Shown here piece after piece: positions 34,455-44,724 of a DNA stretch of 50,439 bases. The DNA is taken from contig CABVRS010000008.1 in NCBI GenBank assembly GCA_902500745.1, forward strand, positions 1 to 50,439, read 5' to 3'. Made by a program: the position numbers and the translations under genes. Positions within the stretch are counted from its first letter, which is position 1, and the number at the start of each line of letters is the position of its first letter. A model generated the notes under the pieces. The model saw only the letters and a program-made list of their open reading frames with translations, made no database searches and had not been told where the DNA came from. The stretch comes from an uncultured Nitrospira sp. (lineage in GTDB: Bacteria > Nitrospirota > Nitrospiria > Nitrospirales > Nitrospiraceae).

Positions 34455-36830
34455 ATGAGCAGAGCGTCGCAAAGTCCACTGAGCCCCGAGATGCTGCGGA
34501 AGGTAGACGCGTACTGGCGCGCGGCCAATTATCTCTCCGTCGGTCAGATTTACCTGTACGACAATCCGTTGCTGAAACAGCCGCTGAAGCGCACGCACAT
34601 CAAACCGCGGTTGCTGGGTCATTGGGGCACGACCCCGGGTCTGAACCTCATCTATGTGCATCTCAACCGCCTCATCAAGGAACAGGACCTGAACGTCATC
34701 TATATCGCCGGCCCAGGACATGGCGGACCGGGGCTGGTGGCCAACGCCTACCTTGAAGGGACATATAGCGAGGTGTACCCGAACATCTCACAGGATGAGG
34801 ACGGCATGAAGCGGCTGTTCACCCAGTTCTCGTTCCCCGGTGGAATTCCGAGTCACGTCGCGCCGGAAACCCCCGGCTCCATTCACGAGGGCGGCGAGCT
34901 GGGTTACTCCCTCTCGCATGCGTATGGGGCCGCGTTCGACAATCCGGATTTGATCGTCGCCGCCGTGGTGGGCGACGGTGAAGCGGAAACCGGTCCGCTC
35001 GCGACGAGTTGGCATTCCAACAAGTTTCTGAATCCGGTCACCGACGGGGTCGTCCTTCCCATTCTCCATCTAAACGGATACAAGATCGCGAATCCCACCG
35101 TGCTGGCCCGTATCAGTCACGACGAACTGGATCACCTGTTTCGCGGGTACGGCTACACCCCCTATTTCGTCGAAGGGCGTGATCCCAGGACGATGCATCA
35201 GCTCATGGCCGCCGCGCTCGACGCCGTTCTGGAGGACATTCGGCGCATCAAGGCCCGCGCGCGCCGAGGGGGCGCCCACGCACGTCCGCTCTGGCCCATG
35301 ATTGTGCTCCGGACGCCGAAAGGCTGGACCGGTCCGAAGCAGATCGACGGCAAGCGGACCGAGGATTACTGGCGTTCTCACCAAGTCCCGATGGGGGACA
35401 TGGACAAACCGTCGCACATCAAGATCCTCGAAAAATGGATGAAGAGTTACAAGCCGAAGGAACTGTTCGACAAGACCGGACGACTCAAGCCCGAACTCAG
35501 CGAACTGGCTCCCAAGGAAACGCGGCGGATGAGCGCAAATCCGCACGCGAACGGCGGACTGCTGCTCAGGGACTTATGTCTGCCGGATTTTCGTGACTAT
35601 GCCGTGAAGGTGACAAAACCGGGTGCGATCGTGGCCGAGTCCACCCGCCTGATGGGGAAATTCCTGCGGGACACGATGAAGCTGAACATGGAAGGTCGAA
35701 ACTTCCGCCTCTTCAGCCCGGACGAGAACAACTCGAACCGCTGGCAAGACGTCTTGGAGGTCACCAACCGCACCTGGATGGCGGATCGCTATCCCTACGA
35801 CGACCACCTGGCGCCGGATGGTCGGGTGATGGAGATCTTGAGCGAACACCAGTGCCAGGGATGGCTGGAAGGGTACCTCTTGACCGGCCGGCACGGGTTC
35901 TTCTCCTGCTACGAAGCCTTCATTCACATCGTGGATTCGATGTTCAATCAACATGCCAAGTGGCTGAAGGTCTGCAACCACATTCCATGGCGGCGACCGA
36001 TTGCTTCGCTCAATTATCTGTTGTCTTCCCATGTCTGGCGGCAGGATCACAATGGATTCAGTCACCAGGACCCCGGGTTCATCGACCATGTCGTCAACAA
36101 GAAGGCGGAGGTTATCCGGGTCTATTTCCCCCCCGACGCCAACTGCCTGTTGTCGGTCACCGATCACTGCCTCCGCAGCCGCAACTACGTCAACGTGGTC
36201 GTCGCGGGGAAGCAACCGGCTCCGCAGTGGCTCACGATGGACGCCGCCGTCAAACATTGCTCCGCCGGCCTCGGGATCTGGGAATGGGCCAGCAACGACA
36301 GGGGAAGCGAGCCCGACGTGGTGATGGCCTGTTGCGGTGACGTGCCGACGCTCGAAACACTGGCCGCAACAGACCTGCTCCGCCGCCATCTGCCACAACT
36401 GAAAATTCGCGTCATCAATGTGGTGAACCTCATGAAACTCCAGCCGCCAAAAGAGCATCCCCATGGATTGAGCGACAAAGAATTCGATGCGCTCTTCACG
36501 ACCGACAAACCGATCATCTTCGCCTTCCATGGATACCCGTGGCTGATTCACCGACTGACCTATCGGCGGACCAATCACCCGCATTTGCACGTGCGCGGCT
36601 ACAAGGAAGAAGGGACGACCTCGACCCCGTTCGATATGGTCGTGATGAACGACCTCGACCGGTTCCATCTAGTCGGGGATGTGATCGATCGGCTGCCGCA
36701 GCTCGGGTCACGGGCAGCCTACGCCAAACAGGCGATCCGCGAGAAGCTGCTTGAACACAAACAGTACATCGCAATGCACGGCGACGATATGCCTGAGGTG
36801 CGTGATTGGAAATGGAGCAGAAACGGGTGA
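34455..36830 (+). CDS. xfp: Phosphoketolase, 791 aa
   Basis: A thiamine diphosphate enzyme that splits xylulose-5-phosphate (and often fructose-6-phosphate) with phosphate into acetyl-phosphate and glyceraldehyde-3-phosphate (or erythrose-4-phosphate). Visible are [40 protein letters not shown], the thiamine motif [19 protein letters not shown], and later [20 protein letters not shown] and [20 protein letters not shown]. Length is normal for the family. The ATG has a strong AAGGAG. Its stop is overlapped by 19 bases by glgX, so they are translationally coupled. Together they suggest glucan breakdown feeding sugar phosphate into acetyl-phosphate and triose phosphate. The xylulose-5-P versus fructose-6-P preference cannot be read from sequence. 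Confidence 0.95.
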   Translation: MSRASQSPLSPEMLRKVDAYWRAANYLSVGQIYLYDNPLLKQPLKRTHIKPRLLGHWGTTPGLNLIYVHLNRLIKEQDLNVIYIAGPGHGGPGLVANAYLEGTYSEVYPNISQDEDGMKRLFTQFSFPGGIPSHVAPETPGSIHEGGELGYSLSHAYGAAFDNPDLIVAAVVGDGEAETGPLATSWHSNKFLNPVTDGVVLPILHLNGYKIANPTVLARISHDELDHLFRGYGYTPYFVEGRDPRTMHQLMAAALDAVLEDIRRIKARARRGGAHARPLWPMIVLRTPKGWTGPKQIDGKRTEDYWRSHQVPMGDMDKPSHIKILEKWMKSYKPKELFDKTGRLKPELSELAPKETRRMSANPHANGGLLLRDLCLPDFRDYAVKVTKPGAIVAESTRLMGKFLRDTMKLNMEGRNFRLFSPDENNSNRWQDVLEVTNRTWMADRYPYDDHLAPDGRVMEILSEHQCQGWLEGYLLTGRHGFFSCYEAFIHIVDSMFNQHAKWLKVCNHIPWRRPIASLNYLLSSHVWRQDHNGFSHQDPGFIDHVVNKKAEVIRVYFPPDANCLLSVTDHCLRSRNYVNVVVAGKQPAPQWLTMDAAVKHCSAGLGIWEWASNDRGSEPDVVMACCGDVPTLETLAATDLLRRHLPQLKIRVINVVNLMKLQPPKEHPHGLSDKEFDALFTTDKPIIFAFHGYPWLIHRLTYRRTNHPHLHVRGYKEEGTTSTPFDMVVMNDLDRFHLVGDVIDRLPQLGSRAAYAKQAIREKLLEHKQYIAMHGDDMPEVRDWKWSRNG

Positions 36831-38896
36831 TCCAACAGGGTGAAAGTTTTCCTCTCGGCTCGACGGTTTGCCCCGACGGGGTCAATTTCAGCCTGTTCTC
36901 AAAGAACAGCACCCTTGTGGAACTGCTGCTGTTCGATCATGCGGGCGATGCGAAACCGGCGACGGTGATTACCCTCGACCCTCGGTGGAACCGGACATAC
37001 CACTACTGGCATGTCTTCGTGCCCGGTGTTCAGGACGGTCAGATCTATGGCTATCGGGCATTCGGACCTTCCGAGCCGCAACGTGGATTGCGGTTTGACC
37101 CAAGCAAACTGTTGCTTGACCCATACGGAAAGGCGATGGCTGTGCCGGACCGCTACAGCCGCATCAGTGCGTCCGTACCGGGTGACAATTGCGCAACGGC
37201 GATGAAGAGCATAGTCGTCGATCCCACTAGATATGACTGGGAGGGAGATATCCCGCTGAAACGGCCGTTTGCCAAGACTGTGATCTATGAGTTGCACGTG
37301 CGCGGGTTTACCCGCCATCCCAGTTCCGGTCTCTCTCACGAAACGCGCGGTACGTATCGAGGATTGATCGACAAGATTCCGTACCTGCAGGATCTCGGTG
37401 TGACCGCCGTGGAGTTGCTGCCCCTGTTCCAGTTCGACGAACAGGACGCTCCGTGGGGCCTCGTCAACTACTGGGGCTACAGCCCCATCTCATTCTTCGT
37501 GCCGCACCACGGGTATAGTTCCCGCAACGATCACTTGGGCCCGATGGACGAGTTTCGGGACATGGTCAAGGCGCTTCATCGGGCCGGCATCGAGATCATC
37601 CTCGATGTCGTGTTCAACCATACGGCGGAAGGAGACCACGCCGGTCCGACGCTTTGCTATCGCGGCCTGGAAAACGCAGTGTATTACATGCTGGAGGAGG
37701 ACCGGTCACGCTATGCCGACTATACCGGCACCGGGAACACCTTGAACGCGAATCAACCGATTGTCCGCCGATTGATCCTTGACAGCCTTCACTACTGGGT
37801 GGAGACGATGCACGTCGACGGCTTTCGGTTCGACCTTGCGTCGGTCCTCTCACGCGATGAGCGCGGCCGACCGCTTGCGAATCCTCCCATCCTCTGGGAC
37901 ATCGAGTCGGATCCCGTCCTTGCAGGAACGAAGCTCATTGCGGAGGCCTGGGATGCTGCCGGACTATACCAGGTGGGCTCGTTTATTGGAGACAGCTGGA
38001 AAGAGTGGAATGGCCAATTCCGTGATGACGTGCGCCGCTTCGTCAGGGGGGATCGCGGATCGGTCCCCCGCGTGGCCCGCCGGGTGTTCGGTAGCCCCGA
38101 CCTCTACGGGGGACAGGAACGGGAGCCGGAAAAGAGCATCAATTTCATCACATGTCATGACGGGTTCACCATCAACGATCTTGTGTCCTACAACGAGAAA
38201 CACAATCACGCGAACCGAGAAGACAACCGGGACGGAACGGACGTCAATCTGAGCTGGAACTGCGGGGTGGAAGGGCCGACCGACGATCCCGCGATCGAAC
38301 GTCTGCGCAACCGTCAAGTCAAAAACTTCCTCACGCTCACCCTGATGTCGGTCGGCGTGCCGATCCTCCTGATGGGCGACGAGGTCCGAAGAACGCAATG
38401 CGGCAACAACAATGCCTATTGTCAGGACAATGAGATCAGCTGGTTCGATTGGACCAGGCTCGAGAAGCACGCCGATGTCCACCGCTTCACACGTCAGCTG
38501 CTGTCCGTGCGCGCGCGGCGCGACCTCATGCGCAGCGACAACGATCGAAGTTTAAATGAGATCCTTCGCGACGCGAGATTAGCCCTTCATGGGGTGACGC
38601 TCCATTCCCCCGACTTGACCGATGAATCCCATAGCATTGCGATGGCTGCCACGACGCCGAATGGCGACTTTCTGATCCACCTGATCTTCAATGCCTATTG
38701 GGAGCAGCTCGCATTCGAGTTGCCTGGTGCAGAGAAGGCGGAGCAGGGCTGGCGTCGCCTGATCGACACCGGTTTGGCTTCGCCGGATGACATCTGCGAC
38801 GGGCCCGATGCGCCGTTCGTTCCGGGTGACAACTATCTGGCGCAACCCCGGTCGGTGGTGGTCTTGTTCGCGTTGAGAGCAAGCAACGCCGAGTGA
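36812..38896 (+). CDS. glgX: Glycogen debranching enzyme (GlgX/isoamylase type, GH13), 694 aa
   Basis: Hydrolyses alpha-1,6 branches of glycogen or limit dextrins. An N-terminal CBM48 domain ([20 protein letters not shown]) precedes the GH13 barrel. The catalytic triad is visible as Asp in [16 protein letters not shown], Glu in [16 protein letters not shown] and Asp in [37 protein letters not shown] is the conserved region I. The C-terminal strand domain ends [12 protein letters not shown]. The ATG at 36812 lies within the phosphoketolase gene. glgP follows after 52 bases. A relic of a second glgX C-terminus lies 9.5 kb downstream (48349-48546). Confidence 0.95.
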   Translation: MEQKRVIQQGESFPLGSTVCPDGVNFSLFSKNSTLVELLLFDHAGDAKPATVITLDPRWNRTYHYWHVFVPGVQDGQIYGYRAFGPSEPQRGLRFDPSKLLLDPYGKAMAVPDRYSRISASVPGDNCATAMKSIVVDPTRYDWEGDIPLKRPFAKTVIYELHVRGFTRHPSSGLSHETRGTYRGLIDKIPYLQDLGVTAVELLPLFQFDEQDAPWGLVNYWGYSPISFFVPHHGYSSRNDHLGPMDEFRDMVKALHRAGIEIILDVVFNHTAEGDHAGPTLCYRGLENAVYYMLEEDRSRYADYTGTGNTLNANQPIVRRLILDSLHYWVETMHVDGFRFDLASVLSRDERGRPLANPPILWDIESDPVLAGTKLIAEAWDAAGLYQVGSFIGDSWKEWNGQFRDDVRRFVRGDRGSVPRVARRVFGSPDLYGGQEREPEKSINFITCHDGFTINDLVSYNEKHNHANREDNRDGTDVNLSWNCGVEGPTDDPAIERLRNRQVKNFLTLTLMSVGVPILLMGDEVRRTQCGNNNAYCQDNEISWFDWTRLEKHADVHRFTRQLLSVRARRDLMRSDNDRSLNEILRDARLALHGVTLHSPDLTDESHSIAMAATTPNGDFLIHLIFNAYWEQLAFELPGAEKAEQGWRRLIDTGLASPDDICDGPDAPFVPGDNYLAQPRSVVVLFALRASNAE

Positions 38897-38948
38897 GACA
38901 CTTTATCCCTGGAGGGCTTTCACCCTTGAATTCTTTGACGGAGGTCTT

Positions 38949-41420
38949 GTGAACGCGCGCCTCAACGAACTTCGTGAACAATATGGATGCGGGCCGGTCC
39001 CGTTCTATGGGACAGATGATGCACTCTACGACCGGCATCTGATCTTCGACCACGTGATTGATCCTAAGATGGCAAATCCGCGGGACCAGTTTGAGGCGGC
39101 GGCACGATCGGTTCGCGACGTTATTTCGCAACGGTGGCTCCGGACGGAACAGACATACGAGCGGAAGAATCCCAAGCGGGTGTATTACCTGTCGATGGAG
39201 TTCTTGCTCGGGCGGATGCTCGCCAACAACGTCACCAATGCGCTGCTGGGACCGTTGGCGTTTGAGGCCATGAATAAGCGGGGGCTCGACCCGCTCCCGC
39301 TGACCGACATGGAGCCGGATGCCGGCTTGGGCAACGGAGGACTTGGCAGGCTGGCGGCCTGCTTTCTGGACTCCATGGCGACGCTTGAGATTCCGGGCAT
39401 GGGTTACGGTCTCCGTTACGAATACGGCATGTTCAAGCAAACGATCAAGGATGGCCGGCAAGTCGAGCAGCCCGACAATTGGCTGCGGCGTCCGGATCCC
39501 TGGGAGGTGGCACGACTAGACGAAGCGGTGGAGGTGAGACTGAATTGTTCGTTCGAGCTTCGTGCGGGCGAACCGCATCGGATTATCGGGCGGCCCTCGA
39601 CGTTGCTCGGCATCCCGTTTGACCGACCGGTCATCGGCTATGGGGGCAAGACGATCAATACCCTTCGTCTTTGGGCCGCCGCTACACCGGATTATTTCGA
39701 TTTTCAGCAATTCAGCAGCGGTGACGTCGTCGGCGCGCTCACGGAAACGATCGCGGCGGAATCACTCACGCGCGTGTTGTATCCGGACGATTCGACCGAA
39801 CGTGGGCGGGGACTGCGCTTCCTGCAGGAGTATTTCCTCGTGGCCTGCTCGCTCGCCGATCTTGTCCGCCGCTTCCGGCATGCGAACAACGACTGGAGCG
39901 CCTTGCCGGAAAAGACGGCGATCCAACTGAACGACACGCACCCGGCGATGGCGGTGCCGGAACTCATGCGGATCCTGCTCGACGAGGCACACCTCGGTTG
40001 GGATCAAGCCTGGGATGTAACGGAGCGGTGCCTGGCGTACACGAACCATACCCTATTACCTGAAGCGTTGGAGAAGTGGCCGCTCGGGTGGTTCGAAGAG
40101 ATGTTGCCGCGCCTAGCCGACATCATCTGCGAGATCAACCGGCGTTTTCTCGACTCAGTACGGGCACAGGTCCCCAGCGACCACTCACGCCTCAACCGTG
40201 TCAGTCTCATCGAGGACGGCTCAGACCGGAAAGTTCGCATGGCCCACCTCGCCATCGTCGGCTCACACAGCACGAACGGTGTCAGCGCCATTCACTCCAA
40301 ACTGTTGCGGATGCAGGTTGTGCCGGATCTTGCCGAGATATTTCCGACACGTTTCAACAACAAGACCAACGGTGTCACGCCTCGCCGGTGGTTGCTGCTC
40401 TGTAATCGCGGATTGACACAGGTGATTACTGATGCGATCGGCGATGCCTGGATTACCGACCTCAGCCAATTAGCGAGATTGAAGCCGCTTGCCGGGGACA
40501 AGGGGCTTCAGGAGCGTTTTCGCAAGGCCAAACGGGAAGCCAAGATGCGGTTTGCGGATTGGTTCAAAGCGACAACCGGTGAAGTGGTAGACCCCGACAC
40601 GATCTTTGATAGCCAGATCAAACGCATTCACGAATATAAGCGGCAACTCCTCAACGCCTTGCACATCGTGGTGCTCTACAATCGTCTGCGCGAGAATCCG
40701 AACCTCGAGTTCGCGCCGCGCACGTTCTTCTTCGCCGGCAAGGCGGCGCCGGCCTACGCACTTGCTAAGCTCATCATCAAGTTCATCAACAATTTGGCGG
40801 GCACCATCAAGGGAGATCCCGCCGTGGGCAGGCATCTGAGAGTCGTGTTTGTGCCGGATTATTGTGTCTCGGTGGCCGAGCATCTCATTCCGGCCAGCGA
40901 TGTGTCCGAACAGATCTCGACGGCCGGCTATGAAGCCAGCGGAACGAGCAACATGAAGTTCATGATGAATGGCGCACTGACGATCGGCACACGCGACGGC
41001 GCGACAATCGAGATGGCTGAGGAAGTCGGTGAACAGAATATCTTTCTCTTCGGTCTCACAGCCGAGGAGGTTGCCGATAGCCGCGGTTGGTACAATCCGC
41101 AGTGGCACTACGAGAACGAACCGGAAACGCGTCGGGCGCTGGACCTGATCTTTTCTGACCACTTCAGCCGCCATGAGCCGGGGGTCTTCAATCCGATTCG
41201 CGAGGCGCTGATGACGCACGGCGACTATTACATGCACCTGGCGGACCTCAGGTCGTACGGTGAGACGCAGGAGAGACTGGGGCATCTCTACGCTGACCCG
41301 CAGGGCTGGGCGAACAAAGCTATTCTGAATGTCGCCGGCTCCGGCAAGTTCTCCAGCGACCGCACGATTGCGGAATATGCTCGGGACATTTGGAGAGTTA
41401 CACCATGTCCTGTCCTATAA
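38949..41420 (+). CDS. glgP: Glycogen/alpha-glucan phosphorylase, 823 aa
   Basis: Removes glucose units from alpha-1,4 glucan with phosphate to give glucose-1-phosphate, using pyridoxal phosphate. The family (GT35) is evident from YYLSMEFLLGRMLANNVTN, DAGLGNGGLGRLAACFLDS, LNDTHPAMAVPELMR, NGVTPRRWLLLCN, RIHEYKRQLLNAL and the PLP site EASGTSNMKFMMNGALTIGT with its lysine. Length is standard. GTG start at 38949 with ACGGAGG upstream. The 5' extension lacks the long regulatory parts of eukaryotic enzymes. The HAD/GH65 fusion gene follows after 45 bases, so glucose-1-phosphate is produced by both and probably shared. Confidence 0.96.
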   Translation: MNARLNELREQYGCGPVPFYGTDDALYDRHLIFDHVIDPKMANPRDQFEAAARSVRDVISQRWLRTEQTYERKNPKRVYYLSMEFLLGRMLANNVTNALLGPLAFEAMNKRGLDPLPLTDMEPDAGLGNGGLGRLAACFLDSMATLEIPGMGYGLRYEYGMFKQTIKDGRQVEQPDNWLRRPDPWEVARLDEAVEVRLNCSFELRAGEPHRIIGRPSTLLGIPFDRPVIGYGGKTINTLRLWAAATPDYFDFQQFSSGDVVGALTETIAAESLTRVLYPDDSTERGRGLRFLQEYFLVACSLADLVRRFRHANNDWSALPEKTAIQLNDTHPAMAVPELMRILLDEAHLGWDQAWDVTERCLAYTNHTLLPEALEKWPLGWFEEMLPRLADIICEINRRFLDSVRAQVPSDHSRLNRVSLIEDGSDRKVRMAHLAIVGSHSTNGVSAIHSKLLRMQVVPDLAEIFPTRFNNKTNGVTPRRWLLLCNRGLTQVITDAIGDAWITDLSQLARLKPLAGDKGLQERFRKAKREAKMRFADWFKATTGEVVDPDTIFDSQIKRIHEYKRQLLNALHIVVLYNRLRENPNLEFAPRTFFFAGKAAPAYALAKLIIKFINNLAGTIKGDPAVGRHLRVVFVPDYCVSVAEHLIPASDVSEQISTAGYEASGTSNMKFMMNGALTIGTRDGATIEMAEEVGEQNIFLFGLTAEEVADSRGWYNPQWHYENEPETRRALDLIFSDHFSRHEPGVFNPIREALMTHGDYYMHLADLRSYGETQERLGHLYADPQGWANKAILNVAGSGKFSSDRTIAEYARDIWRVTPCPVL

Positions 41421-41465
41421 CGGGCGTTGCCATGATCCGATGCGGCCACTGAGGCACGATCTCTA

Positions 41466-44400
41466 ATGAAAAAGATGGTTCCCATTGTCACGCTATCTCC
41501 TCGTGATTACGACGCCGTGTTGTTCGATCTCGACGGCGTGCTGACCAGAACTGCGAGCGTGCATGCAGCAGCGTGGAAAAGGCTGTTCGACGGGTTTCTC
41601 GAACAGCGGGTCGCAGCCACAGGAGAAGCGTTCGCGGCCTTTGACATCGAGAGCGACTACCGGCGCTACGTCGACGGCAAGCCCCGGTACGACGGCGTGG
41701 CCTCGTTTCTTGACTCGCGCGGCATTGCCCTGCCTTCCGGTACGCCCGACGACGCCCCCGGCATGCAGACCGTGCATGCGTTGGGCAACCTGAAGGACCA
41801 CTATTTTCTGCAACAGCTGGAGCAGCACGGCGTCGAGCCCTATGAAGCCACGATCGCGCTCGTCGAAACACTTCGCACTCAGAAGGTCAAGACGGCCGTC
41901 GTGTCTTCCAGCAACAACTGCGCGGCAGTGCTGGAGGCCGCGGGGATATCGGGCCTCTTCGACGCACGGGTGGACGGAATGGACATAACCAGGCTGGCCC
42001 TCAACGGCAAGCCGGCGCCCGATGGGTTTCTGGAAGCGGCGCGGCGCGTCAAGGCCGACCCCTCGCGGGCCGTCGTCGTCGAAGACGCCCTCGCCGGCGT
42101 CGAGGCGGGGCGCGCCGGCGGATTTGATTTGGTCATCGGAATTGATCGCAGCGGGCAATCTCAGGCGCTGCGCGAGGCCGGCGCCGATGTGGTGGTGACC
42201 AGTCTCGCGCAAGTTCAAGTGACGACGGAGTCACCTTCTACGTGGTCACTGGTGTACGAAGGGTTCGATCCGGCGAGCGAGGGAACCCGCGAAGCATTGT
42301 GCGCGCTCGGCAACGGCTATTTCTCGACGCGCGGGGCCGTGACTTGGGCGCGGGCGGACGGGATCCACTATCCCGGCACGTACCTCGCCGGCGGCTACAA
42401 CCGACTGCGCACCGACATTGCCGGTCGGGTGGTCGAGAACGAGGATCTCGTGAATCTTCCCAATTGGCTTGCGCTCGAATTTCGCATTGCCGACGGGGAT
42501 TGGTTCGACGTGAGAAAAGTCACAATCCTCTCATATCGCCAGGAGCTCGATCTCCGGCTCGGCATGCTGTTCCGTACCATGCGTTTCGAGGACGGCCAGG
42601 GCCGGCGCAGTACGTTGAAGGAACGCCGTTTAGTATCGATGAGCGACATACACTTGGGCGCGCTCGAACTGGCGCTCACCGCCGAAAACTGGTCCGCGCG
42701 CGTCACGGTGCGTTCGGCGATCGACGGGCGTGTCGTCAATGCGGGCGCCAAGCTCTATCGCACATTCAACAATCGACATCTGGAGCCGCCGGCATGTGAG
42801 ATAGTTGATGAAGACAACGTCTCGTTACTCGCCCGCACCTGCCAATCCCATATTCAGATTGCACAGGTGGCGCGAACACAGGCGTTCGCCGGCGGCAACT
42901 CATTGAACAGTCCGCGTCGGGTCATCAAGGAACCGGGCTACATCGGACAGGAATTCGACCTCGAATTGAGGCAGGACGAAACAGTGAAGCTTGAAAAGCT
43001 TGTTTCGTTCTATACCTCGCGCGATCACGCTATTTCCGAATGCAGATTGGCGGCTCGTAAGGCGATCGCGGGCGCGGGTCGCTTCGACGCGATCATGGAG
43101 AAGCATGCCCTTGCCTGGAAGCAGGTGTGGCGCCGCTTCGACGTGCATATGCAGCCGGCCGTTGCCTCGTTCAAGCTGAACGTCCCGATGCTGCTTCGCT
43201 TGAACATGTTGCATCTGCTGCAAGCGGTTTCGCCCAATTCGATCGGACTCGATATCGGAGTGCCGGCGCGCGGCTGGACCGGCGAGGCCTATCAGGGCCA
43301 CATCTTTTGGGATGAGCTGTTTATCTTCCCGTTTCTCAATTATCGCATGCCCGAGATCACCCGGTCTCTTCTGCTCTATCGCTACCGGCGGCTGGGTGAG
43401 GCGCGGGCCGCGGCCAGGCGCGCGGGGTTTCAGGGAGCCATGTTCCCCTGGCAAAGCGGAAGCGACGGGCAGGAAGAAACGCAGGAACTCAATCTGAATC
43501 CGCATTCGCAACGCTGGGTGCCGGACAACTCGTACTTGCAGCGCCACGTGGGGAGCGCCGTCGCCTATAACGTCTGGCAGTACTTTCAAGTCACTCACGA
43601 CATCGAGTTTTTGCAGTTTCACGGCGCGGAGCTGGTCCTCGATATCGCGCGTTTCTGGTCCAGCATCGCCCATTTCAACGATCAGCGCGGGCGCTACGAG
43701 ATCCACGGCGTCATGGGACCAGACGAGTTTCACGAGGGATATCCCGACTCAGCGGCGCCGGGCCTGAAGAACAACGCCTATACCAACATCATGGCCGTGT
43801 GGGTGCTGTGGCGGGCGCTGGAGGTGCTCGACCTGCTCCCGGACATACGTCGCGAGGCGCTCATGACGCGGCTGGGATTGTCGGAGGAAGAGATCGCTCG
43901 CTGGGACGAGATCAGCCGCAGGATGTATGTGCCGTTTCATGACGACGGAATCATCAGCCAGTTCGAAGGCTACGAAACGCTCGCCGAGTTGGATTGGGAG
44001 AACTACCGGGCGCGGTACGGCAATATCGGCCGCCTCGAACTGATTCTCGAGGCGGAGAACGACAGCGCCAACCGCTACAAGGCATCGAAACAGGCGGATG
44101 TCCTGATGTTGTTTTATCTGTTTTCCTCCGAAGAGCTCGGCGAACTGTTTGAGCGTCTAAGCTATCCGTTCGACCCGGCAACGATTCCGCGACACGTCGC
44201 CTACTACGACTCCCGCTCGTCCCACGGATCGACCCTGTCCCGCGTGGTCCATGCATGGGTGCTGGCGCGTTCCGACCGACCGCGGGCGACGCGCTACTTC
44301 GCGGAAGCGCTCCAGAGCGATGTGAACGATATTCAGCAGGGCACCACCGCGGAGGGCGTCCATCTCGGCGCCATGGCGGGAACGGTCGATCTCGTGCAGC

Positions 44401-44651
44401 GCGGGACGATGGGGATCGAAGTCACGGGAGACGTCCTCCGTCTCAACCCGAAATTGCCTCTGGAAGTGGAACGCCTCGACATGCACCTTCGCTATCGCGG
44501 ACATTCGCTCGATCTACGGCTCACGCGCGACGCGCTTACCGTGCGCGGACGCAATGGCGGCGCGGCGCCGATCAAACTGGGAATCAAGAACGAGGTGTAT
44601 GAGTTTGCGGGTAGCCTTACGCGCGTGTTCAAGCTCGACCCACCGACGTGA
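41466..44651 (+). CDS. Beta-phosphoglucomutase-like HAD domain fused to a GH65 phosphorylase, 1061 aa
   Basis: Residues about 15-250 are a HAD domain: nucleophile D21 and D23 in VLFDLDGVLTRTA, a cap domain, and the VVEDALAGVEAGRAGG motif. From about 255 to the end comes a GH65 enzyme (TWSLVYEGFDPASEGTREAL, ALGNGYFSTRGA, PARGWTGEAYQGHIFWDELF) with general acid E754 in VMGPDEFHEGYPDS and phosphate-loop-type SSHGSTLSRVVHAW. GH65 members are inverting phosphorylases of maltose, trehalose, kojibiose and similar sugars; a few are hydrolases. The HAD part resembles beta-phosphoglucomutase, so the fusion could convert beta-glucose-1-phosphate to glucose-6-phosphate on the same chain. Exact substrate unknown. 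A 45-base gap and no strong ribosome site separate it from glgP. Confidence 0.88.
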   Translation: MKKMVPIVTLSPRDYDAVLFDLDGVLTRTASVHAAAWKRLFDGFLEQRVAATGEAFAAFDIESDYRRYVDGKPRYDGVASFLDSRGIALPSGTPDDAPGMQTVHALGNLKDHYFLQQLEQHGVEPYEATIALVETLRTQKVKTAVVSSSNNCAAVLEAAGISGLFDARVDGMDITRLALNGKPAPDGFLEAARRVKADPSRAVVVEDALAGVEAGRAGGFDLVIGIDRSGQSQALREAGADVVVTSLAQVQVTTESPSTWSLVYEGFDPASEGTREALCALGNGYFSTRGAVTWARADGIHYPGTYLAGGYNRLRTDIAGRVVENEDLVNLPNWLALEFRIADGDWFDVRKVTILSYRQELDLRLGMLFRTMRFEDGQGRRSTLKERRLVSMSDIHLGALELALTAENWSARVTVRSAIDGRVVNAGAKLYRTFNNRHLEPPACEIVDEDNVSLLARTCQSHIQIAQVARTQAFAGGNSLNSPRRVIKEPGYIGQEFDLELRQDETVKLEKLVSFYTSRDHAISECRLAARKAIAGAGRFDAIMEKHALAWKQVWRRFDVHMQPAVASFKLNVPMLLRLNMLHLLQAVSPNSIGLDIGVPARGWTGEAYQGHIFWDELFIFPFLNYRMPEITRSLLLYRYRRLGEARAAARRAGFQGAMFPWQSGSDGQEETQELNLNPHSQRWVPDNSYLQRHVGSAVAYNVWQYFQVTHDIEFLQFHGAELVLDIARFWSSIAHFNDQRGRYEIHGVMGPDEFHEGYPDSAAPGLKNNAYTNIMAVWVLWRALEVLDLLPDIRREALMTRLGLSEEEIARWDEISRRMYVPFHDDGIISQFEGYETLAELDWENYRARYGNIGRLELILEAENDSANRYKASKQADVLMLFYLFSSEELGELFERLSYPFDPATIPRHVAYYDSRSSHGSTLSRVVHAWVLARSDRPRATRYFAEALQSDVNDIQQGTTAEGVHLGAMAGTVDLVQRGTMGIEVTGDVLRLNPKLPLEVERLDMHLRYRGHSLDLRLTRDALTVRGRNGGAAPIKLGIKNEVYEFAGSLTRVFKLDPPT

Positions 44652-44724
44652 GTTGTAAGGGGAACGGAAGACGAAGGAGATGGTGAAGGGAGAAGAGGAG
44701 TCTCCATAACACGGTTGTCGAATC

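Noticed and set aside
35574..36668. Reverse-strand frame of 364 codons opposite phosphoketolase
   Set aside because: Same reason: low-complexity translation and a well-supported gene on the forward strand.
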